Below, piece by piece: positions 22,641-34,260 of a stretch of 64,000 nucleotides of DNA. This DNA comes from Arion vulgaris (taxonomy: Eukaryota > Mollusca > Gastropoda > Stylommatophora > Arionidae), in NCBI GenBank assembly GCA_020796225.1, contig CM036758.1, forward strand, positions 25,314,397 through 25,378,396. Reading direction: 5' to 3'. Every line of letters starts with the position of its first letter. The stretch's first letter is position 1. Both the position numbers and the translations under genes were made by a program. Under the pieces are notes generated by a model that had not been told where the DNA came from, searched no databases, and was given only the letters and a program-made list of their open reading frames with translations.

Positions 22641-23084
22641 ATGTTTTTTTTTCTGATAATTCTCCGTTAACTCACTATTGCTCAACCTCTAATAGTTTTT
22701 CTCTCTCTATCTCCCGGAAAGTATTTATCTTTTTCTGAAGGGACTCTTATCTCTTGAAAGTTTCGAGAAGAATATATGTTTTTCCCCTTCTGAACATGCC
22801 TTTGGTAGAAATATGTTCTCTCTCTCAATAGAAATATGTTCTCTTTCAATAGAAATGTGTTCTCCATTCCTCTCTTTCTGAATGTTCTCTTGACGAATAG
22901 ATGTTGTCCTTTGTCTATATACAGAGTCCGACAGAATAATGTATACATAATATAATAGTATATACATATAATGGGGACTATGATCAAATGATGGTAGTAA
23001 TGTACAGTATGATGCTTATAAAAAAGAATATATTATTAGTTGGTGATACTGTGATTTACACAGAACCAAAAGTACACATAAGTC
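22641..23084. other. Low-complexity intergenic sequence
   Basis: Imperfect repeats of ATAGAAATATGTTCTCT between 22790 and 22870; otherwise nothing. Confidence 0.5.
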
Positions 23085-23650
23085 TTCTCTGCAAGTTCGT
23101 ATGATAGAAAGATCAAGGAAGCCAGTGGTGCATTTAGTATGACAGCAAGTAGCATGACAATGTAAGTACTGACAGTGACTAAGACGCTGCTCTGGCTAGA
23201 GTCATGGCGAAACGTATAAAAACAAAGTACTGTAGTTTTACAAAACAATAACAATACACAGCAACGTTTTGGCCAATAGGTCTTTTTCAAGTAAAGGATA
23301 CAACAGAAGTGAAGAAATACACTTCTTACACGGTACACAACATATACAATGTAGAATCAGACAATAAATTCATAACGGCGCTAAAATGAAAATATGTGAC
23401 TAAAGACCTTCTGGTCGAAACGTTGCTGTACATTGTTATTATTTTTGTATTTTATAAAAGTACAGTACTTTGTTTGTACGTGTTTCGCCATTGCTACATA
23501 GTTTTACTGCAGTCTTCCCATAGACCTATATCGATAATGGCTAGAGTCACAAAACTACACTCATGTTCAACATCTGTTCGGTTACAGTTAGCCATAATCC
23601 AACCACCGATAACCTGGAAGAATAATGTCCAATACGACACAAAGTTGTAC
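23085..23650 (-). repeat. Repeat G, interrupted by a miniature Penelope-like insertion
   Basis: Outside the insertion (23205-23538) the sequence pairs with 60541-60690: both read a hydrophobic minus-strand peptide ending LNAPLAS. At 23085-23204 it is SVLVTVSTYIVMLLAVILNA. Origin unknown. Confidence 0.6.
23205..23538. mobile_element. Miniature Penelope-like element (334 bp, no coding sequence)
   Basis: Flanked by GGCTAGAGTCA on both sides (23194-23204 and 23539-23549). The two ends are inverted copies of the arm of the full element at 42051-45452: AACAAAGTACTGTAGTTTTA at the left, TACAGTACTTTGTTTGTACG at the right. Between the arms lie about 100 bases of unrelated sequence. Confidence 0.85.
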
Positions 23651-23779
23651 CAGTAGGTTACCGATAAGATGATACTACAGCTGCTGAGTTATAATGTAGC
23701 ATTCTGTCAGATCTGATTGATCATTGTGGCAGGAGTGAGCTCTGACGGCGTTCATTAGTTATCAGAGGACTAACATCAC

Positions 23780-24240
23780 AGCACTCCGGACATGTCCATA
23801 GGTGCTCCGATCTCCGCCTCAACAATTCCAGCGGCTCATCAGGATAGTGCGATGTTGATTATCAATCTCTTTGCATATTTGGAATGTCGTTCTTTTCGGG
23901 CTGTACCAATATTGACACCCATCTCTGTCAGCGAGCGGGACCCGCAACCCTGAAACTCTTCTGTTCGTAAAGACTCAGCGGGTTAAGAATGTCATTTCGG
24001 TCCATTGCAGCTCCCTTTGATATCGTAGCCATGCCAGCCAATATATCAGCTTGTTCATTACCCCTGGCGCCTGTGTTCCCAGGGACAAAAATGAAGGTGA
24101 TTTCTTGGATCCCTGTCTGTACCAGTACATCAACCAGTTTCGTCTCACCATTCCTGTTTAGACTTTACGAATCATATTCATGGGGCCAGTGAGTATAAAA
24201 ACACGAGACAAGTCATGAGAAGTCATGATGGCGTCCATAT
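23780..24240 (-). pseudogene. LINE RNase H fragment
   Basis: The minus frame reads GIQEITFIFVPGNTGARGNE then QADILAGMA, the FVPGHxGxxGNExAD motif of RNase H in Jockey/I-type LINEs. Confidence 0.75.
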
Positions 24241-24399
24241 GAACAATCAGATTCGACACCATGCCACAGTACAACTCAGTAGATGGTGTACTATAAAGTG
24301 CGATTTGTTGTTTGTAAAATCCTACTAAAAGTCCATCTGTATAAATATGTGTCTTTTTAAAAAAAAGCCAATTGTAGTTGAAATGAAGCTAGAATGAAA

Positions 24400-25515
24400 A
24401 TGACAATCGCCCAACAGTAATGGAGGACTTTAACAGCCACTTCCACAGTTGGAGATACAACCAATTAAACATAAAAGGTGAAGAGATGGAAAATTAACAA
24501 AACGAATAAAATATACCACAGTGAGTATACATACTCAAAAAATGGAAAAAGAATGGCTAAAGTACAGAACATTCCAGAAGTAGAAATATTGCAACATAAC
24601 CACATCATGCTGTAAAGGACAAAAACCAAAAGCCAAATTCATTAAGGGAAACTTGGATGAGTATCCACGGAGAAGTTTGGAAGTTACGAATATACAGCTT
24701 TGAAAAGGAAGGGAGAAAACTGTGAAAAAATAACCAAACAACTAAATATCGATACCATCCCATAACGACAAACAGTTACATTAGCAGATTAAGTCAAAAC
24801 ATATATCCGCAAACATGCAGCAGACCAATTTGCTAAATCATACAGGGCTGTAACAAGATTGCCGACAATACATGTAGGCAACGAGAAGTTCGACAGGAAA
24901 TAAACCAAAATAGAAGAATCAAAAACATTTCGAACGCCTCGTTCACATCGGACAAATCGTTCACTGTGGAAAAGCTAACAACAGCCTTTGGCAGACTTTA
25001 AGAAAGGAAATCACCGGGTAGGAATAACCATCGATGCATCTAGAAAATATAGCTGCAAACACATTATTAGCGATATGCATCTACAATTGGGGGGTGGACA
25101 ACGTCCCACAGATATGGAGAGAAGCACGCGTGTGCCCTATCATAAAGAATGGATAAGACGGAAAGAAGACCCACAGATACAGGTCCATAAGCTAACTCCG
25201 ATGTGTCTAAAGATAATGGAGAAAATGATCAACAAAAGACTGAAACGGTACTTGAAATCGGCGAGAATACTAGTGCCAGAACAAGCAAGCTTTAGAGAGT
25301 ACAACAGTACCGAAGATCTAATAACATGTATATGTAACAGATTGTTAAGGATGTCTATCAGCGACAAAAAAGTCTTCACCCTCTGGATAGACTTTCCAAG
25401 AGCCGTTGATAGAGAATGGGAAGATGGGATAATTGTAAAACAACAAAGGAACGAAATAGATGGTAGTATGGTGTTGTTTGCGTTCGTATTATCAGCTAAG
25501 TTAACCACTCTTTGA
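24400..25515 (+). pseudogene. Jockey-type LINE fragment (endonuclease end and RT)
   Basis: Plus frames run EDFNSHFHSWRYNQLNIKGE near 24425. From 24988 one frame has LTPMCLKIMEKMINKRLKRY, ILVPEQASFREYNSTEDLIT and a VFTLWIDFPRAVDREWEDG block (the FIDFKKAFD RT motif, altered). Frameshifted and cut before the catalytic YADD region. Confidence 0.78.
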
Positions 25516-25664
25516 GATCTTTGTGGTTTACGCCGACAACGTGAGTACGGTACAGCCCTGTTAGAACTCCACGGTATGTAAGGACAGACACACCTGAATT
25601 TCTGCCAAAGAATTTTCATCAATACATTGGCTAGTGTTCTAATCCTGATATTCGATTGCTTGAT

Positions 25665-25995
25665 AATTTAAATGAATAAAGAACAATGTAAATATCTTGA
25701 CTAATGTTCTAACAATGGAACTCACACAAGAACAATGTAAATAGTGCTTGACTACCAGTTTCGATTCTAACAATGGAACTCACACAAGAACAATGTAAAT
25801 ACTTGACTAATGTTCTAACAGTGGAACTCACACAAGAACAATGTAAATACGTTGACTAATGTTCTAACAGTGGAACTCACACAAGAACAATGTAAATACG
25901 TTGACTAATGTTCTAACAGTGGTAATCACACAAGAACAATGTAAATACGTTGACTAATGTTCTAACAGTGGGACTCACACAAGAACAATGTAAAT
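25665..25995. repeat. Minisatellite, about 49-bp unit
   Basis: Six to seven units of TTGACTAATGTTCTAACAGT + GGAACTCACACAAGAACAAT + GTAAATACG. Confidence 0.88.
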
Positions 25996-26420
25996 GCGCT
26001 ATATAGAACCTATGCTGTTGTATGCATGCGAAACATCGACAATAAACAGACAAGCTGAGAAACATCTAGTGGCAGTGGAGATGTGGTTTCTGAGAAAAAT
26101 GTAAAGAATACCATGGACGGAAAGAAAATTGGTGAGGCAGCCTTCGAGAAACGAATGAAAACCACTAATTGATTAGAGAAATTAAATGTAGGCAGTCACA
26201 ACTGTTGTGGCACGTTATGAGGAGAAGTAAAGTTTGAAATGTAGTGACGACTAATAAACACGATGGAAAGATGACAAAGGGAAGACAATGAGATAAATGC
26301 ATAGAAGGCTTTAGTCACATGTCATGGTCAAGACAAGAACACATATTTGATCAGAGACCCCGGTGATCGCGTGGGATGGCGAACAATGACCGTCTACTTT
26401 CAGGGGCATGCATATGATGA
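25996..26420 (+). pseudogene. LINE C-terminal fragment
   Basis: The plus translation gives RYIEPMLLYACETSTINRQA, VEMWFLRKM and RIPWTERK. A later frame reads DRVGWRTMTVYF. These are the YG/ACETWTINRQ and FLRKMxRIPWTER blocks of a LINE end, with several stops. Confidence 0.75.
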
Positions 26421-26479
26421 TGACCAACATGCCCTGATAAAATAAAAAAAACAACACTAGTTCGTATTTTGAAAGAGGT

Positions 26480-26920
26480 TGATTAATTGATTGTGTGATT
26501 GAAATGACATTTAGCATTGCACTTTGGAGAATATCCATGTGTGCTTTGATCATATTTTTGCATAGTAATATCTCAGCAGCAGTGAACGAGCTCCAGCAAT
26601 CGCTCCCGATGTAATTTTTAAGTGGTCAAAAATTGTGTAGGTATTTAATTTTTTCATCCTTTTAATTAACTTTGTCTGGACATTGGTTTTGTAGTCTACT
26701 CTTATCGATTTTCAACTGTCAGTTTTTTTTTACATGTGCTCAAAGTAAATATGGTATATACGTTTTATTATCAATATCCGATAGGTCTAGAAGCTCGATC
26801 TCACCTATATTGAGATCAGGAATCTTTGAAAAAACATTTTGCTCGTTCATACGAGGATCGAACTAAGTCACTGAGTACCTTTGGAACGAGAGGAGAGCAC
26901 TTTACCTCCACATTCGGCTT
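26480..26920 (-). repeat. SINE family A
   Basis: Degenerate full-length minus copy: 3' block at the left (GCACTTTGGAGAATATCCAT in plus sense), body with CTCGATCTCACCTATATTGA, and a tRNA-like head at the right end. Confidence 0.65.
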
Positions 26921-27736
26921 ATAAATCCACTATAAAACATCAACAACCAACACCACCATCTCCTTTTCCCGTATCATACCATCCCTTCCGAATTTCTTTA
27001 GCTATATCCAGTAACAGTGTTCATTCCTTTTAAGCCCGAGTCTGTCTTCTATGTATCTTGGAACTATAAGCATCCCTCATGATTTCAAGCCTTTTTCTTC
27101 TGTATGTGTCCACTAATTGTGTCCATTTTGTATAAATAATGACAGATCTTGTCTGTTGCTGGTGGCAACCAATGACGTCATGGTAGTCTGATAACACGGC
27201 ATACTGGCAACTCTAGCGGAAATAAAAAAAATGCCAGCAGTCGTAACGACTCAGTAGCCTCTGCGCTGAAGCGGTTTCTCACTCGCTAGGTAAACACTGA
27301 AGATTGTGTTGTTGTTGTTATATGCAAAACAGTTAATACGTTGTATGGACAAAAGAAAGTAAATATAAATGCTGCAAGAATATGAACTTTAAAATGTAAT
27401 ATTCAGATAACGGATTTGAGTGTTCACGAGTAATCACCACGGCACAGGGAGCGGTTCTAATAATAATTGTCGCTGTCAACAACAACAACAACAACAAAGA
27501 GGTGAGATAGTCATTTTAGAAGATTAGATTTGCTTTATTTATGATATCTCGCTTCATTAAGCATTGTTGATTGTTTTTTTATTTATCAATGGCATTCGTT
27601 TTCTTCTTTAAATTTTGTGCTACATTATGTTTATTAAAAGTTTACATTGGTCTTGGAATATTCGAGACGAACAGTTTAAGTTTAATTATGTCAAGTCAGT
27701 GTATGATAACTATCTATTAACTAATAATAACTATTA
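26921..27736. other. Intergenic sequence, nothing recognised
   Basis: A CAACAACAACAACAACAA microsatellite at 27479-27496 with a GTTGTTGTTGTT partner at 27309. Confidence 0.45.
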
Positions 27737-27738
27737 TA

Positions 27739-29921
27739 GTCTGTCCATTAATTCGTGAGCACGTTTGAAATTGATTTTCTCGAAAACTACCTGTTGAATC
27801 TCAGTGATTTTTTTCATGCAGCCTTAGAATATCCATGACGCTAAAATAAAGCTAACCAGTAGTCCATAGATGCTACGGATTTTGCACATCGGCGAATTCC
27901 TTTGATCTTTTATGACAATTGCAAATACGGGGGCTCAAATTTTAGATTTTACAGTAATCCCTAGAATTTGTCCATGTCAATTCTATTCATAGGTGTATCT
28001 CCATATTAACTTGATAGGTCAAGTAATTAATTGTGTTGCCCTTTATGTGCAATCGTGAACTTGGATACAATATGCAACAGTTAGTCCTCCCCTTCGGTCA
28101 CCATTAGACCCCAGGGTGTCTTAACTTCACCACAAATTGTATGATGGTAGACGCATTTGGATATGGAAATGTATACGTTGCTATTTCTCAGTCTGTAATC
28201 AAAATATGATTTGTATCATCCCTAATCTGACGATTCCATGAGGTTGATAATTGTTACTGGCTGGACAAATTGTAATCCATCTCGGTGCCAGTACTCGTCT
28301 TCCTCTCGAGCACATGTTCAACACACTTCTTCCAGAACTGCATGTCTATCATTGAGAGGGACTCACGTGTCAGAACTTCAACATCACACATTTTAAACGT
28401 CCTGTTCTGTTTGGCAACTTGCTTTTTTACTTTAGCCCAGACAAGCTCTATCGGATTGAGGTGAGCATGATATGGAGGTAGTCGCAAAGACGTGTGGCCG
28501 TATTCCGCAATGATTTTGTCAATATGAAACACCTTTGTCTTATTTGTCATCCTCACCAGGTGTAACAACTCGGGTTTCAAATATGTATCATCGAAGCTGA
28601 CATGACATTTTCCTTAGCAAGCCAAGTCCTAATTTGATCTTTTGTATTTGATGCAGTTGGTACTTTGTCATCCGCTGATACTGCGTTGTGATAGGATGCA
28701 TTATCCATTACAAAGCATGATGGTCTGTTTAGAATTGGAAGTAGATCTTTCTCCATCCAGTGCCTGAAAATATGTCCATTCATTTCTGTGTGGTAGTCCC
28801 TACCAACGTACTTTTGATTGGAAAATAAGTCCAGCGTCATGGACAAGACCTTCTTCACTGCTTCCTGCATGTGTTAGTATAATACGCTGGCCTTTGCTGC
28901 TTGGTATTTTCTTTTCTGTTCACCGTCTACTGATTGCCATTCTTTAGCATTGGTGTGGTGAGCATTGACCCAGGATTCGTCCAAATATACAATATCATAG
29001 CCTTGCCTCTGCCGCTCACGGATCTGCCTCAGGTATTTACTTGGGCAGCAATTAAATGTGGCTTTTCACAAATAATATTCATGCCGCCTATAGTTTTTCT
29101 GAAGGTGAAGCCGGCGCTCTTACAATTTTCCATAGAGTACTTTTAGAAATGTCTATGCTGCAATCTGATTGCAGTTTTAATTTCAGTTTCCTGAAAGTAA
29201 CAAGTTGATTTGTCGCAAACATTTTCAAGAGCTCCGTCTTATGACATCTATGTCAAAGTCGTCCATTGTTCTTTTCCGTCCTTGCTTGACATTAGTGCAC
29301 TTTGTGTCTTGTTTAATCCATCGGAAAAGGATTCTCTATTCAGACCAAGCGCCAGTTGCGTTCGTTTTCCAGGGTTATGAATATCGCAATATAGATGACC
29401 TCTCTTAGATTCCCTACGGAAGTGTTGGTATAGTAAAACTGTAACCTTCTGCATTGTTATAAATGTGCACTTCAGACTCATTATGAATGTGATATCAATG
29501 TCAGTTTTGATAAGCCAACAAATATGATACAATAGCTTCATACAAATAGCGAGATACACCTATAACTATACAACGGTATCCCAATTATAACGCCATATGC
29601 TTTCCGCTTTCAAAGTCGACTGGGTTAGGTGCCGAATTCCCGTGAAATTGTTGTTCCATCGATATTTCAATGTTACCATAATGTATTTTTAGAACAATGC
29701 GTCTGTGTACCGTAGATCTGTTACTATTGTGTACAATCCGGTGAGGTTGATTTTAATATAACCTGAAGAAGAAATATTTCAAACTACATCAAATTTTCTT
29801 GGAAAAAAATATTTCTCTAGCGTCATGGATATTCTAAGGCTGCTTGCAAAAAATCACTGAGATCCAACAGGTAGTTTTCAGAAAATCAATTTCAAACGTG
29901 CTCACGAATTAATGGACAGGC
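27739..29921 (-). mobile_element. Tc1/mariner-superfamily DNA transposon with about 113-bp terminal inverted repeats
   Basis: Left end GTCTGTCCATTAATTCGTGA and right end (reverse) GCCTGTCCATTAATTCGTGA begin inverted repeats of about 113 bp reaching 27851 and 29810. TA flanks both ends (27737-27738, 29922-29923), the superfamily target duplication. It encloses a decayed minus-strand transposase. Confidence 0.92.
28254..29410 (-). pseudogene. DDE transposase of the 27739-29921 element, frameshifted
   Basis: In order on the minus strand: MDDFDIDVIRRSS and MFATNQLVTFRKLKLKLQSD (N-terminal DNA-binding part), GYDIVYLDESWVNAHHTNAK (first Asp), LNRPSCFVMDNASYHNAVSA (second Asp), and LPPYHAHLNPIELVWAKVKK (Glu). 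Frameshifts fall near 29260, near 28990 and near 28600, so no intact protein is made. Roughly 85 residues separate the second Asp from the Glu, far more than the 34-37 of standard Tc1/mariner. The DDE residues themselves are intact. Copies elsewhere may be active. Confidence 0.88.
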
Positions 29922-29923
29922 TA

Positions 29924-30235
29924 TAACAATAATCGTTCCACTCTGCAAACAAAACACGGAAGCTCTATATTTTGTTTAGCATGTGTGGTTCCTATAGCAA
30001 GTTGTTGTATTACAGTATAGGCTGTATTTTTATAAAAAATTAATAGAACTTGTTTCGAAATAGTGGCACAATCCTAGTCCTACCATAAAAAAGATGTAAT
30101 ATAAATATTGCTGTATAATTAATAATATATTCGATTTATTATGCGAATTAAAGGCGTCAGGACAGTGGTTGGTTGTTGGTGCAAACAACACTTATTTATA
30201 TCTTGCACGGATGTTTATGTATTTCAGTTATCATC
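29924..30235. other. Intergenic sequence, nothing recognised
   Basis: AT-rich, no repeats or frames of note. Confidence 0.45.
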
Positions 30236-30470
30236 ATCAAGGTGCGTATCCTTTATAGGACGTTGCTCTCTTTGTAGCACATCTGAAATTCACTCTGTCT
30301 CTTGCTAGTTCACCCACTTCTCGATGGTTTTTAATATCTTGTAGCCATCTTCTTCTTGGCCTGCCTCTACGTCCTGGGACCCTGCCCTCTAGTATTGTTC
30401 TTTCCAGGCCATCGTGCCGCTTGATGTGACCAAAGTATGTAATTTTTCTGTATAGTATGTTGATTTCAGT
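30236..30470 (-). pseudogene. LINE C-terminal fragment
   Basis: The minus frame reads HIKRHDGLERTILEGRVPGR then RGRPRRRWLQDIKNHREVGE and RDRVNFRCATKRAT, the GHIxRxxxLExxILEGxxxGRRGRGRPR block of a LINE 3' end. Confidence 0.8.
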
Positions 30471-30934
30471 TATATTGCCACAATTAAGCTACTTTTAAAA
30501 AATCGTCATGTGCCTAGTAGCTAGCTGGAATTATTTTTTTGTCATGAGATGTAATAAACTGGTCATTATCTAGTGCTAATTTTTTGACAGTTCAGATTTA
30601 CATTGCTAACCATATTCTAAAATTTTTTAGCAGCAGATCTTGAATCTAAAGATAATTAGGTTTCATACTTTAGAACGACAATAAAAACGACCTTAAGCGG
30701 CACAAAGTTTCTTTAAGTGCTTCTTTCAGTTTCTAGTTGAAGTTTAAGCGTACCGTACCACATACACAAAATGGTTCAGCAAATGATCTGTTGAATTCTG
30801 TAGGTAGACCAGCTTTGATGGTGGTTTTTTAATGCCAATCCGTCAGTATTAATTCTTGGTGATAGACATCAATGGTTCTCTGAGATCCTCTAATAAGGCT
30901 TACTGGTTCACAACATTTGGTTGTTTTATCAGTT
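30471..30934. other. Intergenic sequence, nothing recognised
   Basis: AT-rich; no conserved frame or repeat family. Confidence 0.4.
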
Positions 30935-31080
30935 AATTTTGTTTGATTGATATGACCGTGATCATTGTGCTTTGGGGAATAACCTTGTGTGCTCTGATCT
31001 CTTTCATGCACAGAAAGATCTAGTGGCAGTGCATGAACTCCATACTATTTTTTCAGCTGGTAATGTAATTTAGCAACTTA
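30935..31080 (-). repeat. SINE family A, 3' part
   Basis: Inverted copy of the family A 3' block (GCTTTGGGGAATAACCTTGT and CATGCACAGAAAGATCT in plus sense). Confidence 0.6.
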
Positions 31081-31822
31081 TTTCTGATTGTAAAGCCCAC
31101 TCCATGCTGTCCTATCTGATGGTTTTCCGTGACAGAAAGAATGTAAAATCTCTCTCTGTCTCTCTGATGTCTCCAGTCTTGTATCTTGCAGGACAACGGT
31201 GTACAGATTTCAGCTTGTACATTTCACTCACTATTCATGACTTGCTTGCAACGTTAATTATTCTAGTAGGTCTTTGTAATGGCCAATGATCATAGTTATT
31301 ACATTCCCTGTTCCAAGCTTTAGAGATAAGTGTTTCGTATCTTCTTATTACTTAATGTATAATTTGTTGTCAACTTCTGAAAATTCCCTTTGTGATTTCT
31401 GGGCTAGCAAAATAGAAACCCGTCTTCTCTTGCATGTCATAAAAGGATAGAACCCATGTCTCTTCTCACATGTCATAAAGGGCATACTAAGAGAGGTTTG
31501 GAATGAGGCAAGCGACCCACACTCTAATAAAGCTAACAGCTGCAGAGATAGAAGCACCCAAACTGCTCATAAAAATCCAGATGTCATAGTGAAAAGACAC
31601 TAGTGGAATAGAGTGAAATGAATATTTGTTGTCTCTACCTTATGTGTCCTGGGCATGATAAAGACTGATAATGATATTGGGAATTTACTCTAAACTTCAA
31701 ACAGACACTGGAGATCACATGTACAGGGGTGAAGCAGCACCTTACTGGCTGGGAGTAGCTGTCTAGTAGATGGGAAGATATCTGCCACTGTCAGAAGTAG
31801 TCCCTGGAGCTTTACTCTTTTA
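31081..31822. other. Intergenic sequence, nothing recognised
   Basis: A short imperfect duplication at 31420-31485 around CATGTCATAAAGG; otherwise no motif. Confidence 0.4.
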
Positions 31823-31830
31823 CTCTACAC

Positions 31831-32206
31831 CATAGATTCCCAAACTTTTTCAGCCCACTTTGCACAACATAAACTTTGTAACGCCCCCCTCAACATTATA
31901 ACAGTTTGCCAACGCCCCCCCCCCCACATATATACATGCTCTATTTTCACTTTGACATAGAAAATTGATATATATTTCTGTCATACATGATCAATTTTCA
32001 AATAATTATATACATGAAATAGAAAATTGATGAAAAAATTGATAGTGTAAGATAGGCATAAGATGAATTTAAATGCAGAATTCAAATTTTTTATGATTTT
32101 TCAATCGCAAAATCACGAAAAACACTCCCCAAATGCTTCTGAACCCACTATCGCCCCTGGAAGGCTTAGCGCCCACAGGGGCGGTATCCCACTTTGGGAA
32201 ATGCTG
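31831..32206. mobile_element. hAT-type MITE, 376 bp
   Basis: Flanked by an 8-bp repeat CTCTACAC (31823-31830 and 32207-32214). Ends CATAGATTCCCAAACT and ACTTTGGGAAATGCTG are inverted. Includes a poly-C run in AACGCCCCCCCCCCCCAC. A related element lies at 60892-61084. Confidence 0.88.
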
Positions 32207-32404
32207 CTCTACACTAATTTAGCACTACAGCTCATAACTGGGAAAATTATGCCTCTCATGTTGTATACATTATAACTGAGTTCTCTGCAAAAAGTTGGCT
32301 CATATTTGTCATTTTTGTATAGCGAACATGTCCTGATATAACCAAAACCATACTTGTTCTTAGATTTAAAGAAGCGCACCTCGCCTTAAAGATACTTTAA
32401 TCCA

Positions 32405-32685
32405 CTATGTTCAGGGGGTCTCCGTGACTTAGTGATTACGCCACTTCCGTTGTCTTGCATTCAGAAGGATGTGGTTTTGAATCTGGATCGCACTGTTCTG
32501 TTGACAAGTGCTTTTTTTCTAGAGATCCATAGGGTTATTTCTGGAGCTACGGAGTTTGTGCTTTGTTCAATACTCTCGACAGGTGGCTTTCCATTTCTAG
32601 GGGAAAAGGGCCAAGCCACATAGGGTAAAACCCAGGTGCAATGAAGTAAATCCTTTGACTTTAGATGTTGTAATCCCCTATGAAA
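32405..32685 (+). repeat. SINE family B
   Basis: Plus copy: box A-like CGTGACTTAGTGATTACGCC, box B-like GGTTTTGAATCTGG, and body TCTGGAGCTACGGAGTTTGT with the GTGCAATGAAGTAAATCC end. Confidence 0.8.
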
Positions 32686-34245
32686 CAAATAATTCTCATG
32701 ATGTGTCACTACTGTTAGGTGGTACTTAAGCTGCCTCTCCAGGACACTGAGATATGAACAAGTACTGTAGAGTATAGAAATGTTTTTAGTAATATTGGTT
32801 GTTGTTGTTAACTTAGAGCTAGTTGCTACTTGTGGCCAATACAAGTGCACTTGACATGTAAATCTCAGGTTTTGGTAGCTTTGTGACATTTTGCAATATG
32901 CTAATATAAAGTCATACACATCAGTCTATTATTCTTGTATTTAATTCCAGTCCTGTATATACCCATAAAACCTTCACCAATGATTTTAAATCATGTGAAA
33001 AGAGGGGGACATACTGTGCATTCTCACCATCTTTATGAGGCTCTCTAATTATACTAGTTAAAAAATATATGCTTTTGTTCTGGATTCTTCCAAGGAATCA
33101 TTATATCTTGTAGAGAGCTTCATCTCAACGTCTCATGTCTATCTTTAATTCCATTTTTGGTTCTTTCATGTTATTCTTCTCTGCTCAGTGCGCAATACAG
33201 ATGCTGCTTAATGAACGTTTTCAAGGATGCATCACAGGGAGGTGATTGAGGGCCTTGATTAGTAATATAACTTTGAGATTCACACATTGTGGAACATTAA
33301 AGAATTGCTGATATTTTAAGACATCAGTCTGTTTGAAAGGATAGAGGGATCAATATCACTACTGTTAGCTCTGATATAATGTATCCCATATGTCAGTAGA
33401 GGTTCTGTGCTAGAGTAAAACTGTATAGTCATCTTGAGTGCACATTAGAGTTGTACACATATAAATCAAGCTTTGCTTCTTTGTTTGCTCTAGTAAGCCA
33501 CTTATAAACCACACTTTGTGAGGTCAAGTTTGCATGCAACATTAGGGTCAATAATAAAGCAATGTCCACTATTCTATTTCATGTGGTGACCTTGTAAACA
33601 GGCTACAGTCTGACAAAATGAGAAGGGACACTACTCAAGAGATATTGCAGTATTGCTGTTGCACACATCATTTGATTTGTTAAAGTAATGAAGACGTGAC
33701 ATATTACATTGTTGGTCTTGCGAGAGTGCTTGGTCCTAGCAATATCTTCCAGTGGTTGTCATTTCCATACTCCTGACATATTTCTGAAGGTGATACAAAT
33801 GTTTGTCTAAAATAAAATGGAGAACTATGTTCCCTATCTAATGCCATCTCTAAGAAAAAACAAGTCAGTACCTTGGGTCTAAGACATGACTTAGAGACAC
33901 AGTGATCCCAAAAGAATGCATCAGAAAAATGAAAATTTTTCTTGAAATCTGTGTGGAGACTGAATGACTATGAAGAGCAAACCCACACAAAATGCATGTT
34001 GAAATCCTAAAATCTAAATGTGCAAAGTATCACAGCTTAATCACTGTAAACCATAGCACAACATATTTATTATCTTTTTTTCCAAATCACTGAAGAGTGA
34101 TTTATAAGTGGTTATTCTGTAATGAACACAAACAACAACCACTTTTTGTGATACTTTTGTGTGGGATTTGAGCCCATTTTGTGTAAGTACTTTGTGCTAT
34201 GTTCACAGCAAAGCTGTGCTATCTGCACCTTTCAACCCAGCACTT
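32686..34245. other. Intergenic sequence, largely unrecognised
   Basis: A possible tRNA-like SINE head on the minus strand at 34140-34235 (box B GGGCTCAAATCCC). No frames of interest and no tandem arrays. Confidence 0.4.
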
Positions 34246-34260
34246 CATATTTCTTCATTC

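Noticed and set aside
24988..25515. A 175-residue gene
   Set aside because: Its MCLKIMEKMINKRLKRY and IDFPRAVD blocks are those of a Jockey-type RT, with broken flanks.
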